NCBI GenBank assembly: GCA_028564705.1
Contig: JAPXFQ010002904.1
Coordinates: forward strand, 868,001-932,000
Direction: 5' to 3'
DNA length: 64,000 nucleotides
Origin: Apricaphanius iberus
Taxonomy: Eukaryota > Chordata > Actinopteri > Cyprinodontiformes > Aphaniidae
Part shown: positions 49,014 through 58,238 of the stretch, in pieces
Layout: each line of letters starts with the position of its first letter
Position numbering within the stretch: position 1 is the first letter of the stretch
Notes under the pieces: generated by a model
What the model was told of the DNA's origin: nothing
What the model saw: the letters and a program-made list of their open reading frames with translations, nothing else
The model's database searches: none
Position numbers and translations under genes: made by a program

Positions 49014-49372
49014 TAGGGCTGGGCGGTATACCGAAAAATAACTGATACCGAAATTTATGACTGTCGGTAAATTCGGTATGTAAAATAAAAACAAAAAACC
49101 CCAAAAAAATTTGTTTTAGTTTTGCGGCGCTCCTGCCTCTTTAAGAAATGAGCGTTTCCTTGAGTCACATGACTACGCACAGTCATGTGACATCCAGAGC
49201 AGGGAAGCGCTGCTAACAGAGCGGATGTGTAGCTCTATTTAGCAAGAGTGTAGACTTTTTTTTCTTCAGAAAAATGTGACTTAATGTGGTACTTGTTATC
49301 GTCCACTTACCGTTAGAGGTTAAATGTTCAATATACCGTGATATTAATTTTAGCTCATATCACCCAGCCCTA
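49014..49372. mobile_element. hAT-like MITE (TAGGGCTGGG), 8-bp duplications
   Basis: A 359-bp element with ends TAGGGCTGGG and CCCAGCCCTA as perfect inverted repeats, extended inward by ggtataccg / tataccgtgata. Flanking 8-mers cctcacct (49006-49013) and cctcacat (49373-49380) agree at 7 of 8 positions, as expected of a hAT duplication. No coding capacity. An internal sequence tcacatgactacgc..gtcatgtga forms a small palindrome near 49165-49190. Confidence 0.85.
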
Positions 49373-49380
49373 CCTCACAT

Positions 49381-50339
49381 GTAAAATTGGAGATCATTTT
49401 TTAAACACAGGGGTAATAATAAAGACGTGATTGTCTTTTTCTAAATACTCAGCTGTGTTAATTATGAGTGAAGCCTCATTTTTGTCAAAGACTCCTCTCT
49501 ACCAATTTAAACCTTCCTTCAGTCACTTCATACTTCCAGTCAGTTTTGTACACATGTACTCAAACCATTTAATATCATTTTGCTTCTCATTTTAGTTAAT
49601 TGTTTTCAAGAAATACAAGAGATTAATAATAATAAAATACTTGCATCTAGAATACAGTAGAAGTTAATTAAGTTACTAAAGATAGGCAGCAGCAGAAAAA
49701 GAAAACTTTTGTGATACCGGTAAATATTGCTTATTGGAGTCCTAATTTTGCTTCCTCGAGGTGTAGTGTACTTAAAATGTCAGTTGTAAAAGAAGGTACA
49801 AAATATTGTCCTGGTAAACAACTAAAACTACAATATTAAGAAATGGAAGTTTGCATTATTGTCTTACAAAAAAACTGCAATATGGGGATCTCCAACTATG
49901 TGTGGTTCAGTGTTTGGGCATCCACATTTCGTGGATTTTGACATAATGATAGGAGCAATGCTATTGTTCTGCGTTTCTAAACACAATCAAAATAGGAAAT
50001 TATAGGGTTTCAGAGGAGTTCTCATGTGTTTGCCAATTTTTAGCCATCCGAGGGCGGCTGTGGTTCCTAGCCCCAGCAAATACCATGTACCCAATGGAAT
50101 TACCAGACCCAACCTCTCTGTAGTTTTAATTGGACCTCAATAGATAAAAAAACCAGAACTTTCTTGTTTTACACCTGACAGGCAGGTACTGCAGACCAGA
50201 ACCACTTTTATCATTAGTAGTCTTTAGTAATACGACCCAGTTTCATATTTTAGATAAACATCACCCACAACATTCCTTTATGACATATCTCATACAGCCA
50301 TGTATTGGAATAGTTGCCTGAAGTAGCAATAAAACTGTG
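49381..50339. other. Unannotated; no gene seen
   Basis: No recognisable gene or repeat. Confidence 0.3.
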
Positions 50340-50689
50340 GGAAAGAGTGGTGGAAGCTACAGCTTCGGTCAGAAGTGAGCATTTGTGAGCAGCAGTATGG
50401 TTTTATGGCAGGAATGAGCACTACAGATGCAATTTTTGTTTTAGGGATGCTGGTGAAGAAGTACAAAGAGGGTCAGAGTGAGCTGCATTGTGTCTTTGTA
50501 GATTTAGAGAAATGACAGGGTACCAAGAGAAGAGCTTGTGTCTTGTATTAGGCAGTCTGGAGTGGCAGAGAAGTATGTTAGAGTGGTGCAAGATATGTAT
50601 GAGAGCTGTGAGACAGCAGTGAGGTGTGCAGTAGGAGTGACAGAGGAGTTCAATGTGGAGATGGGACTGCATTAAGGATCAGCTCAGAG
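50340..50689 (+). pseudogene. LINE reverse-transcriptase domain, 5' part of a broken copy
   Basis: Frame one reads SICEQQYGFMAGMSTTDAIF followed by LVKKYKEGQSELHCVFVDLE and a stop, matching the QYGFMxxxSTTDAIF and FVDLEKAYD blocks (RT motif A, with the second part lost by frameshift). After a frame change the sequence reads REELVSCIRQSGVAEKYVRV, VVQDMYESCETAVRCAVG and then EMGLH*GSAQ, where GLHQGSALSP is expected (CAA to TAA stop). It is interrupted immediately afterwards. Clearly dead. Confidence 0.85.
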
Positions 50690-50990
50690 GCCATGTCCAT
50701 ACGTAGCCGGGTTATTTAAACACAAAGATTTTCCTCCGCTCCTTTAGAAAAAAAATCTCCATCCGCACATAACCGGATAAATGCGTTTTTTAGCACATTC
50801 ATAGACGTGGCAAACCTATGGGGGGCAGTAGTTCTCCCAAATCCCATCAGCTCAGAGTAACTTTCTATATATCTTCAGCACGCAGCAGTAATAGAGCTGT
50901 AAAAGCAAACAAAATGTGCTTCGACAATTGATGATATCAAAAAAGCTCTTAGGGCATAAATAACACAGGTCACACAAGTGATGTTGGAGC
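50690..50990. repeat. Unrelated sequence interrupting the LINE
   Basis: LINE homology stops at ggatcagctcagag, and gccatgtccatacgtagccg begins, a start I associate with another fish repeat. A 12-bp direct repeat, atcagctcagag, lies at 50678-50689 and 50846-50857. LINE homology does not resume right after the second copy but only about 150 bp later, with the YADD region missing. The segment may be an insertion plus a deletion. Confidence 0.5.
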
Positions 50991-51590
50991 ATTTTTTTTG
51001 CCACAGATAGTGATGTTATGGCACTTAAGGAGAATAGTGTCAGGTGTGATGTGTACTAAAAAGGGTTTTAGCAAGACTGAAGGGAAAGGTATACAAAACA
51101 GTAGTGACATCAGTGATGTTGTACTGTCTAGAGACAGTACCAATGAGGAAAAAACAGGAAGCAGAACTGGGGGTTTCAGAACTCAAGATGTTGAGATTTT
51201 TTCCGGGAGTGACAAGGATGGGTAGAATCAGAAATGAGTGCATCAGAGGGACAGCTCATGTTAAATATTTTGGGGATAAAGGGAGGGAGGCGAGACTGAG
51301 ATGGTTTGGACATCTTTAGAGGACAGATGAAAATTACATTGTCAGAAGGATGCTGAGGATGGAGGCACCATGCAGGAGGCAGAGTGGAAGACCAAAAATA
51401 TGATCTATGGATTTGGTGAAGAAGGAAATGAAGTTAGTTGGTGTAAGGGCAGAGGAGGAGGAGGATCGGACTAAATGGAGACAGATGATTCGCTGTGGCA
51501 AACCCCTGAATGGAAAGGTTGAAATGGAAAGACACTGCTGGTATCTATTATCTATTGGCTGTAGTGTTTTATATTTTATGTCACTGTAAA
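50991..51590 (+). pseudogene. LINE ORF2 C-terminal part of the 50340 copy
   Basis: From 51104 a single frame reads LYCLETVPMRKKQEAELGVS, ELKMLRFFPGVTRMGRIRNE, GTAHVKYFGDKGREARLRWF and GHL. After a stop it continues YIVRRMLRMEAPCRRQSGRP, then MDLVKKEMKLVGV and RTKWRQMIRCGKP. This matches the LYGLETVxLxKxQEAELEVAELKMLRFxxGVTRxDRIRN...EARLRWFGHV...RRxGRPKRRxMD layout of a common teleost LINE. Two in-frame stops (TAG near 51317, TGA near 51398) show decay. Confidence 0.87.
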
Positions 51591-52599
51591 ATACTTAAAT
51601 AAAGCGGTTAATTATATCATCCTTTCTAAGTTACATCCCTGTAGTCAATGGATATGAATCAAAACACATGATTAATTCACTTTTGGATTGAATAAGGTTT
51701 AATGATTAAAACAATATTCCAACAGACAAAAAAACATTGTAGTCTGTCAGGTTTGTGCTTTCTTTCCAATTACATCATAAATGAAACAGTGACAGGAACT
51801 AATCACAACATAATTTAGCTCATTTTCATACTCAATTAGTAAACACAGAAAACACTGTAAACTTCATCCAAATCACAGACAGAAGAATGAGGTTAAGGCA
51901 AAGGAAAACAATGGCATTATTTTGACCCTGGGCCCTCCAGTGTGGGGTCCTCTGCATTCTGTTGAATCAATTTGAGTTTTAATGAGATGCAAGGCTATGT
52001 CAATGCTGGTGAGAATAAAAGGCCTACAATCACTTTTAGTAAAAAGAAAAGCTAACTTTTTCTCATAGTTTCTTAACAAAGGTTGTGGCCATACATGTAA
52101 AATGTGGCTTTGATCATTGAAGTTTGTTCACATCTGTTGTTTCAGTTGCTTGAGGTCCTGGTGATTTGAATATGAATTTTAACAGTGTGTTTTATATTCA
52201 GCTTTAGATAAGCTTTTTGCTGTCAGTTAATGCTTCTTTTCTTGTCAACTTCAGATCATCCCATTTTGTTGGGATCACCATATCACCATTGTGCGGAAAT
52301 GACCTCGTCTAAGGCTGCATACATTGTTTCTACTGACATGTTGAACCCCTGAATGAGATCAGTGGGTCCACATGAAAGCTCAGCACTACTTCACAACAAT
52401 GTTCAGATACCGGCCCTTTAAACAAATGGTAGGCTACTCTTTAATGCTTAAAAGATAGAACAATATGGGTGGGAATTTAGCTAAACAATCACTCTTTGTT
52501 TACTGCAACATGAGTCAGAGGACTCCTCCACTTTAACTTTGATATTGGCAAAAAGACTGAAGTAGACGGTGCTGAATTGAAGCCGTTTTACACAGCCAT
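51591..52599. other. Unannotated; no gene seen
   Basis: No recognisable gene or repeat. Confidence 0.3.
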
Positions 52600-53830
52600 C
52601 AAAAGTCTTTGATTAAATTCAGTTTAGTATATTTAGGAAAGGTCGATTCACAACAGATGTCATCTTAAGGCAATTTACAATAAAAGTTATTTCAATACAA
52701 TCATACAAACATTCCAATCAGTTTAAAGACTTACTAATTTAAGGAATCCCAGCAAATAGCAGTGAGTCACTGATGTGAGTTTGTACCCCGTACATGCAGA
52801 CTAACCACACCAACCCCTCAGCAATCCCTCATTCTGAGCAAACATGTAGCAACAGTGGAGAGAAAAAACTCCCCTTTAACAGGAAGAAAACTCTATCAAA
52901 CCAGAATCTGGCTCAGTACAAGCAGCCATCTTACACCACCCCCTGGGGGTTCGAGATGACAGAGTAGATACACAGAAAGAACAAAAGGAACTAATGTAAC
53001 CTTAGTTTCAATATTAAAGAAAGTACAAACTTGATCACAGGTCACATAGGATGTTCAGTAACTGGTAGCTTCATCCTAGTTAATGCCCTGTCCATCGGAG
53101 AATTGCAAGGTCCCAGACCAGGTGTAGCCTGTATGGAGACAAAAGCACTGAGAACAAACAAACAGTTGAAATAACCGGTAAGAAATAATAATAATAATAA
53201 TAATAATAATAGGTAGTAGAGTAGTAGAAGAGAAAAAGTAAAGTGTCTGTCTGTCCTCCAAAAATATAGCAGCATCACTACATAGATACCTCAGGATAAC
53301 CTAAGCTAGTAACTATAAGCTATTTGAAAAAGGAAAGTTTTGAGCCTGATCTTAAACATAGACAGGGTGTTGTTGCCCCATGTACTAAAACTGGGAGCTG
53401 GTTCCGCAGAAGAGGAGCCTGAAAACAAAAATCTCTCCCTCCCATTCTAGTTTTAGCAATCCTAGGGACCAACAGTAACCCTGCAGTCTGATAGAAAAGA
53501 GCTCTGCTAGGAATATTTGGAACAATCAGATCTCTTTTGTAATATGAAAGGTGATCATTAAGGACTTTAGGACTTTTTTGTCTTTTTTAAAAAAAAGCTT
53601 ATGTTTTTGCCAGAAGAGAAATAATCAAGAGCAGGTTCTGTCAGCTCAAATTACAATGATTCATTTGAATGCATCAGGCTCTGTGCTTTATTACAGATGG
53701 AATTAAAAGCATAGATTCACCCATTATAGACCTTATAAACTCATCAATTTAACTTTTAAAGTCAGCTTTAGCAGGTCAGTCTCAATGTTTTAACTCGGTC
53801 AGTAATGATGGGGTTGAGTATTTTATTTTG
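52600..53830 (+). repeat. Long teleost interspersed repeat, copy 1
   Basis: Begins with attcagtttagtatatttag..cacaacaga.gtcatctta.ggcaattta and proceeds through caacagtggagagaaaaaac, aacaggaagaaaact, aaaaggaaagttttgagcct, actgggagctggttccgcag, ctccctcccattctagtttt and gagctctgctaggaatattt. That is the block order of a very abundant fish repeat. A second copy lies at 56400-57270. No intact protein is encoded. The exact class is not asserted. Confidence 0.75.
53184..53211. repeat. (AAT)n microsatellite
   Basis: About nine AAT units inside the long interspersed repeat. Confidence 0.92.
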
Positions 53831-54469
53831 TGGCAACCTGCTTTTGTCTTTTAGCTTGTTTTTAGTCCTTTAACAGATGTATGACGTTTTGCTGCTCATT
53901 GTGATTTAGTCTCCCAGGTAGAAAACATATTGTATTCTAATAGAACATTCTTGATAAAATAAAGGGAGGGATCATCTTACTGAAAGTAAGTCTCTGAAGA
54001 GGAAGACTCATACTTGACGTGAAAAGGATTTTGTGATGATGCACTGCAAGGTTTCACTAAACATCCGGTGTCATTAGTTACCATGCACTATATGAGCTAC
54101 TGTAGACCTGACACCCTACCTGATGATAGGGATCAACTTCTAAAAAGGTCTAGACTGGTCCTACCTTCCTACAGCCTCTGTGCTTACATAATTTTAGAGA
54201 TGTTCTTTTTTTATTTTCAGCAGTTGTATACATGAGTACAAAAATAACTTTAGCTTGTTGACGTTGCCAGTTTCATCAATCTTTAAGACACAGACACTCA
54301 TTTGGCTCAATCAACTTTTGTTGCGCTGACTCTGGGTGACACCATTTGATGTGCTGTTAACTACTGCATGAGGCTGTAGCTGCAAACAAACACACATGAA
54401 ATTATGTGACAAGCCGTCTGACCCATTTCTTACTTCAGCCATACCCTCCCACGCTGTCTTACAGGAAAT
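53831..54469. other. Unannotated; no gene seen
   Basis: No recognisable gene or repeat. Confidence 0.3.
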
Positions 54470-54492
54470 TATATATATATATATATATATAT
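54470..54492. repeat. (AT)n microsatellite
   Basis: Eleven AT units, 45 bp before a longer AT tract. Confidence 0.93.
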
Positions 54493-54535
54493 CAATGGTG
54501 ATAATAGAGTCATTTCTTTAATCTAGATTAATCTA

Positions 54536-54537
<2 letters not shown>

Positions 54538-54588
<51 letters not shown>
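54538..54588. repeat. Long (AT)n microsatellite
   Basis: About 25 uninterrupted AT units. The intervening DNA holds a taatctagattaatctaga duplication. Confidence 0.95.
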
Positions 54589-54590
<2 letters not shown>

Positions 54591-55702
54591 ACGCTTAACT
54601 GAGAAGACAAATACCAATCTCCTCCTTCAGACTTTAAAATGCTGATAAAGTGATAAAGTCATGGATTCACCCACAGTCTTGAAAGGCCTACAGCACTGAT
54701 CCTGTGGAAATACAGACTAAATCACGTGTGCCATGCTGTTTAGTGTTTTAATTTTAAAGGACACTTTGGCATTATGTTGCTGTATTGAGCAGGTAGTAAA
54801 GCCTTGAACCTGCTATCTTTTAGTGCCGTCAGTATTCAAGCAGCAGTCTGTCAGCTGTCTGCATGATACAACTCCTGGGAATTATTACATTTCTTTCTAA
54901 AACTTGTGCATTTTTGGTATCTTGCCTTATTTGAAACTGTTCAGCGGTCTTTCCCATTCTTCCTCTTTTCATCTTTTTTCACTGTTTGTATATGTGCCAA
55001 CGCTCCGTGTAGTATTATGGAGTGATTACAGCTCTACTAGCCTCATTGTAGTCAATAAACAGCTCAAACAGGGTAATAGCTCCATATGACAGGGTTATTA
55101 GAGAAGATGATTTGCACCTTATTAGCCCTTCTCTGCTTGATAACTCAATAGTCAATGAGCTGGAGACCAGTATGGTAGTTTTCTGGCAATGGAATGTGCT
55201 TACTCTACATCTTAAGTCCTGTATCAATCACAAGTGGTGGGATTAGAACTACAGAGTATTTGAACTTTTAATTTGAAGTTTAAACTAGTTTAAGAGAACA
55301 AATAACCTTTTCCACTGTCATGTTCCTTTCAATATGCTGATAAGTGAATAAATAGATAATTTAAAGAAGTAATGTAAACAACGTATCCGTTGCAATTTTA
55401 ATCATTTTTTAAATTAAACTGCAACTCAACCCACAACTCACTTTTTTTGCTGATAAACTCTATAAATTAGTTTCTAATTGTGCTGTATACATGCCTGGTC
55501 ATGATTTTTGGTATTTTAGTACATTTTAGTAAAAATATTCATTTTATACCAAAAACCGTTAGTGGAGTGCCCTCTCCTGGTTAAAATTTACACTGCACTG
55601 CACTGGACTGCACTTGAATTTGAATCAAGCGTTGCTACCAGCTCAGCCTGGGTTTCTGAAGTTGGCTCGTATTTCTGACGACAGTTTCCTGCCGCTGTGG
55701 AG
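54589..55702. other. Unannotated; no gene seen
   Basis: No recognisable gene. gcactgcactggactgcact near 55592-55611 is a short imperfect repeat. Confidence 0.3.
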
Positions 55703-55710
55703 TATAAAAG
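55703..55710 (+). promoter_or_regulatory. Candidate TATA box
   Basis: A canonical TATAAAAG in locally less AT-rich DNA, about 180 bp ahead of a short signal-peptide-like ORF. Start site would be near 55735-55740. Unproven. Confidence 0.3.
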
Positions 55711-55734
55711 AAGCTCAGTCTCGGCCACACCTTC

Positions 55735-56088
55735 GTAGCAAGTTGGCAACTCGTGAACAATAAGCTCAAGACAGTACCGCTCAGGGCTCCACATATCCTC
55801 CACAGAACCTTCCTCCCTCAAGTCTCTTCAATCTGAATGAGGTGGAGAGAAGTATTCAACCTCTTAACTACCCACCTCTGAGGCAATGGAGCTCGCTTCA
55901 CTATTGTTTTGCATCTTTTTGGCTGTCTGTGTGTGTCCTGCTCAGTCCTGCTGTAGAACCTGACGGTAGTCATGTCAGTTCACCGCACGGACCACGCCCA
56001 TCCCTCCCCCGTTGTGTACCATGAGGCAATGCCTCATTTTGAGGCATTTTTCAAAGAAAACGTGGGAGGATTTTGACTCTGGGAGGGG
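55735..56088 (+). other. Candidate first exon or pseudogene of an unidentified secreted-protein gene
   Basis: Downstream of TATAAAAG lies a 25-codon ORF (55886-55963) starting in a favourable context (G at -3 and G at +4). It encodes a very hydrophobic run, LASLLFCIFLAVCVC followed by PAQS, like a signal peptide but without an N-terminal basic residue. It stops at TGA soon after. A splice-donor-like GGG|GTGAGT has its GT at 56089-56090. The stop may mean a pseudogene, an upstream ORF or coincidence. Neighbouring frames (for example 55842-56024) do not resemble a known family. A near-palindrome, atgaggcaatgcctcat at 56021-56037, resembles words found in fish transposons, so a repeat origin is also possible. 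Confidence 0.25.
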
Positions 56089-56399
56089 GTGAGTTAATTT
56101 TTAAACACCTTAAAATTTGTGAAAGACTTCCAAAGAACCCATGATATTTCTGTTCTGAGTAAGACTGATGCATTGTAAGCTTTCAACTAAGTTTCTTTTA
56201 ATTATGCAATACCAGTTCACCACAATTATCAAGAGAAAGAAGGTTAAAGATACTAAGATATAGCCAGTTGTATCATCTATAGAAACTAAACACAAACAAA
56301 CAGCAGCAATAGTTTATTGCCCCTCTCCATAGAGGTGTCACATGTAAACAAAATGTCGAATCAAATGAAGCTTCAATGAAGGGTAAAAATGTAGAAAGA

Positions 56400-57270
56400 A
56401 TCCCAAGTTATTGTCAGCAATACCTATAGTTTATGGATAAGAGGAGATTAGTAGGAGATGTAGCAAAGTTAGGAAAGGTGGTCAGTATGTCCTTCAAGAG
56501 CCAAAGCCTATAGCAGTATACTGTACAGAGATGACTCATGATAGCTTGTGTCAATCTAACTGCAAGCTTTATCAAAAGGAGAGTTATAACTTGACAGGGG
56601 GTCTGCCTCACTGACTAAAAACGGGAGCTGATTGTACAGGAGCAGATCATTATAACTAAAATATCTGCCTCTCATTCTACTTTTAGAAACTCTAGCTAGC
56701 AGTAAATTTAAAGTCAGAGTGCGCTTTTCTGGGAAGACATGAAAAATCAGATTTCTGATAAATGGAGCTTAAAGGGGAAGGTTGTTTTTTTCCCTTCAAT
56801 CTGGACCTTATTTATATCATGCATTATGTTCATGTACTCACCCAGACAAGATTGGTGGCACTTGAAGTCCTTCGGGAGATGTTTAGGCCCATTTACGACC
56901 GATATCTGCCACAAAACTCCTTAATTTCCTAGTGTTTTGTTATTAATCACTAGCATTATCCCCCTGTGAGACATCACTGCCATGCGGCATCCAGGTTGTA
57001 GTCTGAGCAGGGCTTTCAATCTGCTTGATGGCGGTCGGTTACACAAAACTTGCTACTGCAAACTCAGTTACATGGTTCATGTGTTTCCAAATTGCACAAA
57101 CAAAATGACAACCTGCTACCTTTATAATTGTTTTCTGAATTTAATAGGAAGCCACTAAAGGAAAGCTTGAATAGGAAAACAAAAATGTAATCTTTCTTTT
57201 TAATTTTTATTAGAACTCTTGCTGCAGTCTTCAAGATCAGCAAGACTTTTAACTAAATTATTCATTAATT
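56400..57270 (+). repeat. Long teleost interspersed repeat, copy 2
   Basis: Shares with 52600-53830 the blocks gcaagctttatcaaaaggag, acgggagctgattgtacagg and ctgcctctcattctactttt. Further along, gaatttaataggaagccact and ctcttgctgcagtcttcaag correspond to later blocks of the same family. Unrelated sequence of about 400 bp (roughly 56730-57110) separates the two parts. Same strand as copy 1. Confidence 0.68.
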
Positions 57271-57634
57271 TAGTTAAAACCAACATTTTTATCCTACTTT
57301 CGAAAGTATTCCTACCCTATAGAAAAGTATTTACACCTCTTACATAATATCAACCTAATTTGCATTAGCAAGCTAGTAAGCATTAGCATGCCAGCTTTTG
57401 TATGCTAGGTTTTGCTTTTTGCCTAATTTTCCTACAGATCCTCTCATACAAATGACAACATGTTAGCTTGCATTGGAATACAAGTTAGTCATGGGATTCG
57501 GGTTAGCAATAGTTATAACTTGACTACTTAATTATAACTGCTAGTTTTTTTTGTTGCTATTTAAGCTATGATACTCTTTCCATTAATGTTGCTGGACCAA
57601 ACTCTGCAACAAAACTTCTGATTCGGGGTTGGAC
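57271..57634. other. Unannotated; no gene seen
   Basis: Only a short match to a repeat-like phrase, gaaaagtatttacacctctt (57321-57340), reminiscent of Tc1-related ends. No matching partner was found. Confidence 0.25.
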
Positions 57635-57664
57635 TCATTACACATCAGAACTGATGTGTAATGA
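57635..57664. repeat. Perfect palindrome, 14-bp arms, 2-nt spacer
   Basis: tcattacacatcag (57635-57648) and ctgatgtgtaatga (57651-57664) are exact reverse complements around aa. It could be a cruciform-forming motif or a footprint of inverted duplication. Confidence 0.92.
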
Positions 57665-57989
57665 CAACAGACACTGAATTTTTGATGGTCAGCTCTTTAT
57701 AAAGGCAGCTAATGACTAAAAAAGTGTGCAGGTGGATCAGAGAGAAGGCTCTGCCCTTTGCTTATAGTTTACAAATGTATGCAACTTTGTTATATTTTGT
57801 GTTGTAAATGCGGTGTTGTGCTTGTAAAGGAGACTCTAGTGCAAACATATCTCACTCAACACAACAAAATTAGATAAAGGAAAGTTTTCATTTACCTGGA
57901 GGGTTTTTCTTGCAGTAACTAAGCCCCGAGCTTAGTTGGAGGGAGGAAGACGAGGATCTGGGAGAAAAACATAAAGGTAGTTTACACTA

Positions 57990-58238
57990 TATTCAGTCAT
58001 TCAAACTTTCACACACTGATGATGGCAAGCTATGTTGTAGCCACAGCTGCCTGGGGCGCACTGAGAGGCATGGCTGCCGAACACTGGTGCCACCGGGAAC
58101 TCTGACCACCATCAGTAGGCAATAGGTGGAGTGTCTTGCCCAAGGACCCAACGACCGAGACGGTCAGGCCGGAGATTGATCTGGCAACCCTCCGATTTTA
58201 AGCCAAACTCCTGACTGCACCATGGTTGCCCCCATTAG
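57990..58238 (-). mobile_element. tRNA-type SINE of the ccttgggcaagacact family
   Basis: The minus strand starts GGGGGCAACCATGGTGCAGT and contains GTCCTTGGGCAAGACACT, TTGCCTACTGATGGTGGTCA, GTGCGCCCCAGGCAGCTGTG and TAGCTTGCCATCATC in order, matching a well-known teleost SINE family. The A-box region (TGGTGCAGTCAGGAGTTTGG) and B-box region (GGTTGCCAGATCAATC) are diverged. The trailing gtgtgaaagtttgaatgac resembles the usual GTGTGAATGTGTGAATG tail. Target duplications were not found. Confidence 0.88.
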
